Position numbers and translations under genes: made by a program
Notes under the pieces: model-generated
The model's database searches: none
What the model saw: only the letters and a program-made list of their open reading frames with translations
Told to the model about the DNA's origin: nothing
Shown here: one piece after another, positions 9,488-17,085 of the stretch
Layout of the letters: each line of letters opens with the position of its first letter
Numbering within the stretch: the stretch's first letter is position 1
Assembly: GCA_965263045.1 (NCBI GenBank)
Contig: CBDHGK010000041.1
Span: forward strand, 5,270,001 to 5,334,000
Length of the DNA stretch: 64,000 nt
Direction: 5' to 3'
Origin: G963664115 sp965263045
GTDB taxonomy: Bacteria; Acidobacteriota; Terriglobia; 20CM-2-55-15

Positions 9488-10057
9488 TCATCTCTTACGG
9501 CGTCCCAGCTCGTTTTCGTCGGTGTGTTCGAAAATTCGCCCATAGATTTCTACGATCGTGGTTTCAGAATAGCGAAGTTGGTCGCCATCCAGGGTGACAG
9601 TGTGCCGGAATTCGAGTGTGCGGGCGTTGTCACGCATGAATGGCGATTGAATGATTCCCCAATCCGGATCATCCAGCCGCGCAGCCACCTCGAATACGAT
9701 TGGGCCTGCGCCTTTGAAGGACCCACCAGCGAGCACGCTGACAGCGCGCGGGATTGTCAGCGAATGCATGATGACACTTTCAGCCGGGTTCCACATCCAG
9801 TAGCCTGTTTCGTTGTGAAAGACCGCGTCATTGGATTTGCGGCTGACAATCTGATGGTAGTGCACGGCAACGAGTGCCTGTGCCTCCGCGTTTTCGACGT
9901 CGCCCACGGGTGAAAACACGATCGTCTCGTAGAATGGGCTCTCCTCACTCCCGTCGGGTTCCGGCGCTACGTCGATCCCCTTGTCGCCTTCCCATCGACC
10001 GATCAGTCCCCTCAGCGGTCCGAAGTCCACGGTCGAATCAGCACTGTTCCCTTTCAT
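9488..10057 (-). CDS. THAP4/nitrobindin-like heme-binding beta-barrel protein (DUF1794 family)
   Basis: 189 residues from ATG 10057, which has a CCGGAGG Shine-Dalgarno; longer in-frame starts have no protein-like N-terminus. The opening FGPLRGLIGRWEGDKGIDVA is the family's first strand (LxGLxGxWxGxG), and the barrel repeats antiparallel strands such as YYETIVFSPVGDVENAEAQ, VAVHYHQIVSRKS and HNETGYWMWNP. Relatives bind heme or fatty acids in a closed ten-stranded barrel. A typical nitrobindin heme-ligand His is not certain here, since the protein ends soon after YGRIFEHTDENEL. The cellular role is unknown. Confidence 0.7.
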   Translation of the reverse strand: MKGNSADSTVDFGPLRGLIGRWEGDKGIDVAPEPDGSEESPFYETIVFSPVGDVENAEAQALVAVHYHQIVSRKSNDAVFHNETGYWMWNPAESVIMHSLTIPRAVSVLAGGSFKGAGPIVFEVAARLDDPDWGIIQSPFMRDNARTLEFRHTVTLDGDQLRYSETTIVEIYGRIFEHTDENELGRRKR

Positions 10058-10106
10058 ACCCGGCCTCCGGCAGGAAGAATCGATATCATCTCTCTTGAAG
10101 TCTGCA

Positions 10107-10613
10107 TCACGCGCCTCCAGGTGTTGCCAGTGAGTGGAGGTCCTTACCCGTGAGTCGGCAGGTTTTCCAGTCATCCATCGTTCGGGCTCCAAGCCTCTGA
10201 TAGAACTGAATGGCCGATTCGTTCCAGTCCAGCACCGACCATTCCATCCGGCCATATTCCCGTTCGACGGCGATGCCTGCCAGATGCTGCAGCAACCGGC
10301 GGCCAAGCCCACGATTCCGCCACTCGCTCACAACGAACAGGTCTTCCAGGTGGAGGCCCGGTTGGCCGAGAAATGTCGAATACGTCGGGTAGAAGAGGGC
10401 GAATCCCACGGGTTCAGCCCCAACGTGGCCGATGACGACTTCAGCTCCCGGGTTGGGCCCGAAAAGCGTATCGCGAAGTCTGGGTGCGGTTGCCGTCACT
10501 TCGTGGGACAGCTTTTCGTATTCAGCAAGACCACGGATCAGGTTCAGGATGACGTCCACGTCCTCCTCCCTGCCGGGTCGGATATCGAAGAGCGATGTAT
10601 CGAGAGTTGCCAG
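10107..10613 (-). CDS. GNAT-family N-acetyltransferase
   Basis: The acetyl-CoA-binding motif is EWRNRGLGRRLLQHLAGIA (RxxGxG) after the LEDLFVV strand, followed by the conserved ESAIQFYQRLGA alpha4 segment. The architecture (EYEKL near the start, HLEDLFV before the pyrophosphate loop) is that of the spermidine/thialysine acetyltransferase-like subgroup. The annotated start deserves care. GTG 10559 would remove the first family strand; the codons upstream spell SLFDIRPGREEDVDVI, the normal GNAT beginning, and reach a CTG at 10613 with a GGAGGA Shine-Dalgarno 7 nt upstream. I therefore extend to this probable CTG start. Confidence 0.85.
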   Translation of the reverse strand: MATLDTSLFDIRPGREEDVDVILNLIRGLAEYEKLSHEVTATAPRLRDTLFGPNPGAEVVIGHVGAEPVGFALFYPTYSTFLGQPGLHLEDLFVVSEWRNRGLGRRLLQHLAGIAVEREYGRMEWSVLDWNESAIQFYQRLGARTMDDWKTCRLTGKDLHSLATPGGA

Positions 10614-10735
10614 GTGAAATCCTCCTTCACTTCGAACGGAAGGCGAGGTGGATCGTCCGACTGACCCATTCGCGAATTACGCTGTCATTGTTACAGGCCA
10701 CTATGAAGCCAGTCATCGTGAATGAATATGACAGT

Positions 10736-11089
10736 TTATCGGGGACGCGCCTGATCCCGCAGTTGCTTGCATACAGCGACAAACCGGTCGGGGTCATCCG
10801 GTACAAACCGAATCCTGGGTGGCCACCCTTTGCGGCGGAGCCACACGTGCCGCGAGAAGGCAGCCCTGTCGTTGTTATAGGACCACAAGGTTTCCACAGG
10901 GTGATGGAGGAAATCAACTGCCGTCGGTTTTGGCCGTACTGTGATTTCGAGAATATTTTCCAGAGGAATCCGCAGCGTGCAAAACAGTATCTTCGCTCTC
11001 AACTCGATACGATCGCTGTAGATGCGATATTCCTGATTCCAGCTGAGGCTGTGAGGTTTGGAGATGTAGAGTGCCTGTGCAGCATCCAT
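10736..11089 (-). CDS. Small PH-like-domain protein of unknown function
   Basis: 117 residues, not recognised by name. The pattern is YRIYSDRIELRAKILFCTLRI PLENI, then VWLRRKGWPPRIRFVPDDPDRFVAVCKQL, which is the strand-rich arrangement of bacterial PH-like domains ending in an amphipathic helix. No signal peptide or membrane segment is seen. It sits between the GNAT gene and a membrane protein on the same strand. Calling it a PH-like fold is a judgement from the pattern of strands and the terminal helix. Confidence 0.55.
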   Translation of the reverse strand: MDAAQALYISKPHSLSWNQEYRIYSDRIELRAKILFCTLRIPLENILEITVRPKPTAVDFLHHPVETLWSYNNDRAAFSRHVWLRRKGWPPRIRFVPDDPDRFVAVCKQLRDQARPR

Positions 11090-11234
11090 GAGTCCACGTC
11101 CTCCCGATTATGCGTCGGCCCCGGGCACGAACAGTCCGGAGCCAAATCCGATACGCCGATACGCAGCCGCAGACGACCCGCTGATGCAGGGCATATCCGG
11201 TCTCGATCCCGACGTCCGAGGTGGGTCCGGCGCT

Positions 11235-12056
11235 TCATAAAGTGGAGTCCTCCTCGTCGGGGAAGTGATCGTTTACGGGAATTGACAGGATCGCGGCGAC
11301 TTCTGCCGCTAAAGCCCGCGCTCCTTTGATCCACGTGCACGTTTTCAAAAGTACGCGCTTTCCATCCGTTGTTACCAGACACACGGGGCGATACACCATT
11401 CTCCCGACGTGCGCTTCGCCGGGTTTCGGACCGAGCTTTCGGGGAATATCGACGAGGCTGAAGGATGAAAAATCGGTCGACCTTCTGAGAATCGGCTGAT
11501 GTACCCATCCCCACCACCGCGTGACCCGTTGAGTCATACCGTCGACGATAACGCCCTGGCCAAGGGGAAACACCAGTACGGCAGCGATTGCCGATGCGAA
11601 CCCGTTGAGAAATTGACCCCCTTCGACGACAAGTCCAAAGAACCACAAATCCAGAGTAAGCGCCACAAGCCCAATCCCGGAGAGCAGGCAAACAGGCGTG
11701 CTTCGCCGAAACTCGTAGCGCAAAGAAAGCGGCCTGCGGACTTGCGCATATTCATCCCAGGCGCCCCACTGTTCCGAGACACGGGTCAACATTTGGGCGT
11801 AGGCGGTTGGGTTGTGGTTCACGTCGGATGCGCTGCCCGACTGATCCCTGATTCGGGTTTCAAGCGCAGCGCCTGGCCCACCCCGGTTGTTTCCAAGGAA
11901 CAGCGCAATGCCGGCGGTCGCCGCCAGGACACCGTATGCGGCCCACTCAATCCGACCCGTCATGAAACTTCCGGGGAGGACGTTGACGCCCTGCAGGAAC
12001 CAGACGCACCCGGTGAGTATCAGCAGGAAAGCGACGCCGCTCAGAAATACCTTCAT
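11235..12056 (-). CDS. Multipass membrane protein of unknown function
   Basis: 273 residues. Membrane segments are apparent at about 5-25 (LSGVAFLLILTGCVWFLQGV), 35-55 (WAAYGVLAATAGIALFLG), 122-140 (PVCLLSGIGLVALTLDLWFF) and 150-170. A soluble tail follows (TTDGKRVLLKTCTWIKGARALAAEVAAIL) whose strand-helix pattern resembles a PH-like or DUF-type cytosolic domain. The ATG at 12056 is the first sensible start. It is upstream of the PH-like gene on the same strand, with 145 nt between; the two may work together, but nothing here gives the function. Confidence 0.6.
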   Translation of the reverse strand: MKVFLSGVAFLLILTGCVWFLQGVNVLPGSFMTGRIEWAAYGVLAATAGIALFLGNNRGGPGAALETRIRDQSGSASDVNHNPTAYAQMLTRVSEQWGAWDEYAQVRRPLSLRYEFRRSTPVCLLSGIGLVALTLDLWFFGLVVEGGQFLNGFASAIAAVLVFPLGQGVIVDGMTQRVTRWWGWVHQPILRRSTDFSSFSLVDIPRKLGPKPGEAHVGRMVYRPVCLVTTDGKRVLLKTCTWIKGARALAAEVAAILSIPVNDHFPDEEDSTL

Positions 12057-12357
12057 TGGCCTAACCCCGGTTGAGGTCTACGACGGGATCACGACCCTAC
12101 CTTCGGCAGCATAATGAACCGTGGTATCCACCTTAACCTGGCTGCCGCGCTGTCCAACGATTAGGGTCCACTTCTCTCATGCTCATCGGCATGGACCTGG
12201 CAGGGTTAGTGGCATCGCGGAAGCGCAAAGCGTAACACGAGAAGTTTTTCCATAAACGGACCGAATGGGCTGCCGTCTCGAATAGTGGTGTTGCCGATCG
12301 CGAGTAAGTGAAGTTTATTGAACCCGCGCGGTCGGAGGCGTGGACCGGGCGAAATGG

Positions 12358-12390
12358 TGAGGTCATCGGTTCGAGCCCGGTCGGTCCCAT
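12358..12390 (+). repeat. tRNA 3'-half fragment, copy 1 (att-like)
   Basis: The sequence folds as the 3' half of a tRNA: variable loop AGGTC, T-arm ATCGG-TTCGAGC-CCGGT, and acceptor strand CGGTCCC with discriminator A. No matching 5' half (GGGACCG) or anticodon arm precedes it. Two more copies follow at 12975 and 14160. The upstream intergenic stretch 12057-12357 holds nothing else I can support. Confidence 0.75.
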
Positions 12391-12401
12391 TTCACAGCAG
12401 C

Positions 12402-12656
12402 TTAGGATAACAGCTTGTCGTAGTCTGCATGGCTTCCGATCCAAATCCAAAGAGCTCCATCCTGGCTCTCCACTCCAAGGGCCCGGTATCGCAGGCCGAT
12501 CCGCACCGAGTACATGCGGCCAATTCTCTTGAAATGTAACGAAGGGTGGTTGGCGTCGTCCTTCAGCAGGTCAAAGTTCTTGCGGGCCAGATCCTGAATT
12601 CGTAGAGGGAGTGCGTCTGAGAGCTTCCAGATTTCCTTCGACGCGCTGTGCTTCAA
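12402..12656 (-). CDS. RelE/ParE-superfamily type II toxin
   Basis: 84 residues: MKHSASKEIWKLSDALPLRI, then HPSLHFKRIGRMYSVRIGLRYRALGVES and WIWIGSHADYDKLL. This is the compact RelE-fold toxin pattern: two helices, then strands with RxG.YSVR and a C-terminal GSHADYDKL tail. Relatives cleave mRNA at the ribosome. Its ATG overlaps the antitoxin stop by 4 nt (ATGA at 12653-12656), so it is translationally coupled as the second gene. All conserved stretches are intact. It lies 11 nt from a tRNA 3'-half repeat. Confidence 0.85.
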   Translation of the reverse strand: MKHSASKEIWKLSDALPLRIQDLARKNFDLLKDDANHPSLHFKRIGRMYSVRIGLRYRALGVESQDGALWIWIGSHADYDKLLS

Positions 12657-12853
12657 AGCTCCGAAGTGTCGCCCTGGCTATGCTGGCGACGGGCTTTATC
12701 CGCCAGGGAGTCGAGCCGTCCTCCTCTCGCATCCGCTTCGATCTGTCGATCCCAATTATCGCTGTCAAATTGCTGGAACCAGTTCCTGAAGGCTTCCAGT
12801 TCTTCCGGCGAGAGTTTTCTTACCTCGCTTTCGATATCGTTGACGCGGCTCAT
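12653..12853 (-). CDS. Type II antitoxin of the RelE-like pair
   Basis: 66 residues from ATG 12853, with a GAGGT Shine-Dalgarno 5 nt away. It reads MSRVNDIESEVRKLSPEELE, then FDSDNWDRQIEADARGGRLD, and ends in a basic tail. This family is well known beside RelE-like toxins: an N-terminal 'I/L-x-L-x2-E/L-S-x-EEL' helix, a DxWDxQIExD centre and a short C-terminal toxin-wrapping helix. It precedes and overlaps its toxin. A double direct-repeat operator lies just upstream at 12881-12909. Confidence 0.85.
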   Translation of the reverse strand: MSRVNDIESEVRKLSPEELEAFRNWFQQFDSDNWDRQIEADARGGRLDSLADKARRQHSQGDTSEL

Positions 12854-12880
12854 TGTGACCTCACAGACTCCGAGTTTAAC

Positions 12881-12909
12881 AAGTATACTGCGAACAAAGT
12901 GCGAACAAG
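12881..12909 (-). promoter_or_regulatory. Promoter/operator of the TA pair with two TTGTTCGCA direct repeats
   Basis: On the minus strand two TTGTTCGCA boxes lie 11 nt apart (start to start), immediately followed by a TATACT-like -10 about 28 nt before the antitoxin start. The same pair of boxes recurs before the decayed second copy (14045-14064), and a related TTCGCA core forms the higBA dyads at 14370-14418. The boxes are probably antitoxin-binding sites. Confidence 0.5.
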
Positions 12910-12974
12910 ATTTCGCCGAATACGCCAAGTCAGAACCATCGAGCCCATATCAGAACACCTTAGAACCCACATCA

Positions 12975-13007
12975 TGAGGTCATCGGTTCGAGCCCGGTCG
13001 GTCCCAT
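12975..13007 (+). repeat. tRNA 3'-half fragment, copy 2 (att-like)
   Basis: Identical over 33 nt to the copy at 12358-12390, so the two bracket the intact TA pair and its operator as a unit of 617 bp. The 3' flank also keeps a short likeness (GCAGCAG) to the flank of copy 1. Confidence 0.75.
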
Positions 13008-13045
13008 ATGCAGCAGTAACCACCTGGTTTGTCTAACGCGACTTT

Positions 13046-13786
13046 CTAGCTGCTGCAGCCCTTCGCGGTCTCTTCGAACCCGTCGAACAGGCGACCCGCC
13101 TGGGTACCCCTCAATGTTTCAATGCCGTGGGGTTGGCCTTGCTCGACAATGTAACGGGCACGGGTGCCTTTGGAGCTCAGGTAGTTGGCCTCCTTCTCCA
13201 TTTCGTTGTGCCACATGTATCGATCGAATTCACCGACGTACATAAACACACACATATTCGAAATCGCGTCGAGCTTGGCGTTGCTGGGTCGCCACATGTA
13301 TCCGGGAAAGGCTGTGACCGAAAGGAAGTACGTTGGATAGGCAGATGCCACATGGAACGCCGCGATCCCGCCGTTGGACGGTCCCGCGACGTGGAACTTC
13401 CGATCCTGAATACGATACTCGGCCATGATCAGGTTGAGAAATTCCGGAATGAGACGCTCCCCGCCCTGAAAAAACAGCTCCCCGTTCGGCGCGGCTGGCG
13501 CGACAACGATGTAACCCCGCTGTTCGGCCTCCGTGAGGAAGTTCCGATCGAGCGTGCGATCCACTGTGTTCATCGTCTGGGGCCCGCCGCCGAAGACGAG
13601 AACTCCGGGATATGCCTTTGCCGGATCGTAGTCATTCGGCAGCACGACCTTGTAGCTCACGGTCGTCCCCCCGACGGTCTTCGTCGCTTCCTTCACTTCG
13701 GCGTGGAGAGGCCGAACTGTAAAGAAGATGCAGGCGACGATTGCAACAATCGGAGGCATCCACCTCGTCGAAACCAGTCGATTCAT
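13046..13786 (-). CDS. Secreted PHB-depolymerase/esterase-like alpha/beta hydrolase
   Basis: 246 residues with a signal peptide (hydrophobic PPIVAIVACIFFTVRPLHAE, cleavage after about residue 29). The nucleophile elbow is GPSNGG with Ser137, in the position of the GxSxGG motif of the polyhydroxybutyrate depolymerase/LpqC group. The expected acid and base are Asp188 (YVGEFDRYM) and His220 (QGQPHG). An oxyanion-type GGG follows VLVF at 66-68. The family acts on short polyesters or feruloyl esters; the natural substrate is unknown. It lies between two tRNA-fragment repeats and beside a decayed TA copy, so it may be cargo. Confidence 0.8.
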   Translation of the reverse strand: MNRLVSTRWMPPIVAIVACIFFTVRPLHAEVKEATKTVGGTTVSYKVVLPNDYDPAKAYPGVLVFGGGPQTMNTVDRTLDRNFLTEAEQRGYIVVAPAAPNGELFFQGGERLIPEFLNLIMAEYRIQDRKFHVAGPSNGGIAAFHVASAYPTYFLSVTAFPGYMWRPSNAKLDAISNMCVFMYVGEFDRYMWHNEMEKEANYLSSKGTRARYIVEQGQPHGIETLRGTQAGRLFDGFEETAKGCSS

Positions 13787-13864
13787 CTGATATCTCCTTA
13801 CCTTAGGACCAGTAAGCTCGGCTTCCTCTTATAAGGTGTTTCTCGACCTAATGGCATTGCTAAG

Positions 13865-14009
13865 GGTTGTCGGCGAGATCCTGAATGGTTTGTAGGCGTG
13901 TCGTTAGAAGCTGTCAGTATCCCTTCAACGCCAACCGCTTTTGGAAAGCTAACCACGCTTCCGGTGAAAGTTGCTCGACTCGACTTTCCAGATCATTGAC
14001 ACGTCTCAC
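13865..14009 (-). pseudogene. Decayed second copy of the RelE-like TA pair
   Basis: A GTG at 14009 opens an antitoxin start (RRVNDLESRVEQLSPEAW) closely similar to the intact antitoxin, but it stops after 32 codons at 13914. Just beyond, another frame spells QTIQDLADN before a stop, matching RIQDLARKN in the intact toxin. The antitoxin C-terminus and the toxin N-terminus between these points are missing. The two upstream operator boxes survive at 14045-14064, and a tRNA 3'-half lies at 14160, so the arrangement copies that at 12.4-13.0 kb. Confidence 0.7.
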
Positions 14010-14159
14010 CAGCACCTCGCTGGCCGTGATTATAGCAAGCGCCCTGCGAACAAACTGCGAACAAAATATTGCCAAACGCCCCGAATTAGCTGTATTGAGC
14101 CCGGACCAGAACCCGCTAGAACCATCAACACAAGGTGTATGTGAAGAATTCACACGCAG

Positions 14160-14191
14160 GAGGTCATCGGTTCGAGCCCGGTCGGTCCCAT
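14160..14191 (+). repeat. tRNA 3'-half fragment, copy 3 (att-like)
   Basis: 32 nt identical to the copies at 12358 and 12975, again without a tRNA 5' half. It is followed by unrelated sequence and by an IS91-end-like stretch at 14293-14342. Confidence 0.75.
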
Positions 14192-14369
14192 CAAACCTCT
14201 CCATCGAAAGTACCTTCTAGTTGCCCCGTTCGCACCCCACCCCGGGGTGAGAAGAAGATGTGAACAGATCTCGTCTCGATCCTGCCGCGACGGCGGATCA
14301 GCGGAATAGGCAGGGTCTGACGAATATGGAAAGAGGGACAGTTCCACCCGTCGTCGCCCGCCATAGGTA

Positions 14370-14421
14370 TTCGCACTGTGCGAACCTTTCCCTCGACATA
14401 TTCGCATAATGCGAATATTAT
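14370..14421 (+). promoter_or_regulatory. higBA promoter with two operator dyads
   Basis: Two inverted repeats share a TTCGCA/TGCGAA core: a perfect 7-1-7 dyad at 14370-14384 and a perfect 10-1-10 dyad (ATATTCGCAT around one A) at 14398-14418. A TCGACA -35 (14393-14398) and TATTAT -10 (14416-14421) with 17-nt spacing overlap the second dyad, so a bound repressor would block polymerase. HigA-type antitoxins usually repress their own operon in this way. Confidence 0.65.
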
Positions 14422-14448
14422 AGGGTTGTATTCAGCAAGGGTTAACCC

Positions 14449-14687
14449 GTGCACTTAGTTTCAAAAAAGAGATTGATTGAGTTTTGGAGCAAGCATCGGG
14501 ACGCCGAGAATCCGTTAAGAGCGTGGTTTCAAGTGGCGTCGATGGCGAATTGGACGAGCCTGGTTGACGTTCGGAACACCTACCCGCAAGCAGATTCGGT
14601 CGATGGGTTTACGGTGTTCAACATAGGCGGTAATAAATACCGCCTGATCGTATCCATTCGATACAACAAAGGCCGCATCTTTGTTCG
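14449..14687 (+). pseudogene. higB: higB toxin, 5' part interrupted by an IS256-family element
   Basis: GTG start 14449. The first 80 codons are an intact HigB: MHLVSKKRLIEFWSKHRDAE, AWFQVASMANWTSLVDVRNT, FNIGGNKYRLIVSIRYNKG, then IFVR. The gene is cut at 14687 by an insertion. The rest (HILAHAEYDRGDWKQ and stop) resumes in frame at 16137-16185 after the element. Joining the pieces over the 9-bp target duplication restores a normal 95-residue HigB. In the current state the reading frame runs into IS sequence, so no functional toxin is expected. Confidence 0.9.
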
Positions 14688-16127
14688 AATGTGTGCCAAT
14701 CTTAGTTGGAAATTGAAACGGCTCCAAACCCCATGGTTTGATGGTATTGGAAGAAACAACATCAAGCCTGTAAGAGAAAGGAGCCGAGATGAGGAGTCTG
14801 TTACGTTCGGTAAAGAAACGCAAGAAGTCGCGTGTGCTGGGTGAGGTCGAGGTCCTGAGCCGGGAGGAATACTCGGGACTGGAATTGGACTCGAAGGTGG
14901 AGATGATTCGGGCGTTGATCCCACTGGGGTTGATGCACGTGGAGGAGTTGCTCGACGAGGAAGTGAAGTCGTTGGCGGGTGAGCGATACGCACGAAAGGA
15001 GGCGGCGTTGCGGGGCCGGCGACACGGGAGCAATCCGGGGACCGTGGGGCTGGGTGGCCAGCGGGTGCCGGTTCGGGTGCCTCGAGTGCGCAGCGTGGCG
15101 GGCGGGGAGATTCCGCTTCGGACCTACGAGGAACTCAGTCCGGGTGGCGCGGTGAACGAGCTACTGCTCAGACGTGTGCTGTATGGGATCTCCTGCCGGA
15201 ACTATGAATCGGCCGCTGAAGCGATTCCGGGAGCGATCGGACTGTCGAGTTCGACGGTGTCTCGAGGATTCGTCCAGGCGAGTGCCGCGAAACTTCGGGA
15301 GATGCAGGAGCGGGATCTGAGTGGCGAGGACGTCGTGGCGATCTTCCTGGACGGGAAGGCGTTTGCCGACGCCCTGATGGTAGTGGCCCTGGGCGTCACG
15401 CTTTCGGGCGACAAACGCTTCTTGGGCTTCGTGGAGACCGACACGGAGAACGAGCAAGTGCTGACTCCGTTTCTCCGTTCGTTGATGGAGCGGGGCCTGG
15501 ACATCTCTGAAGGCGTGCTGGTGATTGTCGACGGCGGCAAAGGTCTGCGGGCGGCGGTCAAGAAGGCATTCAGGAATCGAGCCCTGGTCCAACGCTGCCA
15601 ATGGCACAAACGCGAGAACGTCGTGAGATACCTATCGAAGACCGAGCAAGCCGTGTGGCGACGCCGGCTGCAGCGGGCCTACGAGCGCCCGGAGTACGAC
15701 GAAGCTCGGGCGGCGCTCGGAGAGCTCCATGGAGAGCTCGAGGAGCGAAACCAATCGGGGGCTGCGAGCCTTGAGGAAGGCCTGGAAGAGACCCTCACGT
15801 TGCATCGGCTCGGCGTGTACGGGGTCTTGGGCCGTTCGTTCAAGACGACGAATTGCCTGGAATCGGTCAATGCCCTTGTCGAGGAAAGGTGTGCGAAGGT
15901 CGATCATTGGAAGAACTCGAGTCAGCGGCAACGCTGGTTGGCGACGGCGCTCATCGACATCGAACCGCGCCTGAGGAAGGTGATCGGCTACCGTCATCTT
16001 CCAAAGCTCCGCGAAGCCCTCCAGCGAGAGCTGAAAATTGAGGCGAAGACGTCGACGAGATCGAAGAAGAAGGTTGCATGACCCATCGTGAGCCGTGGAG
16101 AGTTTCAACTAAGAATGGGCTTGACTC
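14688..16127 (+). mobile_element. IS256-family insertion sequence with 9-bp target duplication
   Basis: About 1,440 bp. The 9-bp direct repeat CTTTGTTCG flanks it (14679-14687 and 16128-16136), the size expected for this family. The ends are imperfect inverted repeats: the left end reads GTGTGCCAATCTTAGTTGGA, and the right end read inward has CCATTCTTAGTTGAAACTC. One transposase gene fills the interior. The insertion is clean within higB, which suggests it is fairly recent. Confidence 0.9.
14789..16081 (+). CDS. IS256-family (Mutator-like) transposase
   Basis: 430 residues, the normal length. The catalytic DDE residues are Asp188 (IFLDGKAF), Asp248 (VIVDGGKGL) and Glu358 (TTNCLESVNAL). The CQWHKREN motif (C270, H273) between the second Asp and the Glu is the family's conserved C-x2-H element. 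The Shine-Dalgarno AAAGGAG precedes ATG 14789. No frameshift or stop is seen, so the element may still be active. Confidence 0.95.
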   Translation: MRSLLRSVKKRKKSRVLGEVEVLSREEYSGLELDSKVEMIRALIPLGLMHVEELLDEEVKSLAGERYARKEAALRGRRHGSNPGTVGLGGQRVPVRVPRVRSVAGGEIPLRTYEELSPGGAVNELLLRRVLYGISCRNYESAAEAIPGAIGLSSSTVSRGFVQASAAKLREMQERDLSGEDVVAIFLDGKAFADALMVVALGVTLSGDKRFLGFVETDTENEQVLTPFLRSLMERGLDISEGVLVIVDGGKGLRAAVKKAFRNRALVQRCQWHKRENVVRYLSKTEQAVWRRRLQRAYERPEYDEARAALGELHGELEERNQSGAASLEEGLEETLTLHRLGVYGVLGRSFKTTNCLESVNALVEERCAKVDHWKNSSQRQRWLATALIDIEPRLRKVIGYRHLPKLREALQRELKIEAKTSTRSKKKVA

Positions 16128-16185
16128 CTTTGTTCGCCATATCCTGGCCCATGCCGAATACGATCGAGGCGACTGGAAGCAGTAG
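16128..16185 (+). pseudogene. higB: higB toxin, 3' remnant
   Basis: After the second target-duplication copy the frame continues HILAHAEYDRGDWKQ and TAG at 16183-16185. The AHAEYDRGDW end is the characteristic C-terminus of HigB toxins. It has no start codon of its own. Confidence 0.9.
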
Positions 16186-16210
16186 CTCCGGGGGTTAAAA
16201 GGGGGTTGCG

Positions 16211-16687
16211 ATGCGTAGCAAAGAACGGTTCCAGAATTATCTGGAATTGATTAGGAGATTTCCGCTCCGAGCCATTCGATCGGATCGGGACTTGAAGGCC
16301 GCGAATAAACTGGTGGACGAGTTGCTTGATCGTAAATTGAGTAAGGGCGAGGAAGACTATCTCGACGTTTTGAGCATACTGATCGAGCAGCACGAGTCGC
16401 TCCGACATGCGATCCCACCTGTGTCGGATCGTGAGGTGCTGTTGCATCTGATTGAAGCGCGAGATGTGAGCAAGCGCCAAGTGGCACTCGCGGCGGGAAT
16501 CGCAGTTTCAACAATGTCCGAGTTGGTGTCGGGCAAGAGAGCGATCAACCGGACCCACATCGAGAAGCTGGCCGCGTACTTCAATGTCGAGCCGGGGGTG
16601 TTTCTGGACGGCGGCAATGTTTCGTCGCCGGGTTTACGGTTTCCAGGAGCACGGCGAGCGGTGGCAGCGAAGCGGGTGGCAAAGTAG
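16211..16687 (+). CDS. higA: HigA-type antitoxin with helix-turn-helix domain
   Basis: 158 residues. The N-terminal half (RSKERFQNYLELIRRFPLRA to ISILIEQHE-like helices) is the toxin-contacting part of the long HigA type. The C-terminal half is an XRE-type HTH: LIEARDVSKRQVALAAGIAV, STMSELVSGKRAINRTHIEK, FNVEPGVFL. ATG 16211 follows the higB remnant by 25 nt. With the IS256 element between promoter and gene, expression now depends on read-through or on an IS-borne promoter. The antitoxin has outlived its toxin. Confidence 0.88.
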   Translation: MRSKERFQNYLELIRRFPLRAIRSDRDLKAANKLVDELLDRKLSKGEEDYLDVLSILIEQHESLRHAIPPVSDREVLLHLIEARDVSKRQVALAAGIAVSTMSELVSGKRAINRTHIEKLAAYFNVEPGVFLDGGNVSSPGLRFPGARRAVAAKRVAK

Positions 16688-17085
16688 GGAGCTTATGATC
16701 GTGCTGGCGCGGAGTGGGTAATGATTCGAAGCGGGCGATTCTCACAGCGCCTTAAGGCTCGTGGTCGCGAAGCCATATTCGAATCTGTCGCAGATCAGGA
16801 TCGATCAAATTTTCAAAGTCCAAATTTTGTCTGACATTACTGCTAGCCAGTTACACGTTGGCGATCAGCTTGATTGTTTTGTCAATATGTAGATTTTCGC
16901 GTTGCCTTGCGGTGCCTGTTTTAAACGACACAATGAACAACGACCTATCGGCGTCAATGAGACTGTCTCGAACATCTTGACCCAAAAGGACAAGATGTTG
17001 TGTGTCTGATGGCCCGATGAATACATCACCTTTAGTCTGGTTCAGCCATATTCCCTGATGAATCCTCTTGAAAAACTTCCCATCA

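Noticed and set aside
12340..12392. A complete tRNA gene ending at the TTCGAGC T-arm
   Set aside because: No acceptor 5' strand, D-arm or anticodon arm precedes any of the three copies; only the 3' half is present.
12133..12450. 105-codon minus-strand frame with GPTGLEPMTS
   Set aside because: This peptide is the antisense translation of the tRNA 3' half, a common false gene beside tRNAs; similar frames occur at the other copies (13914-14204, 14150-14407).
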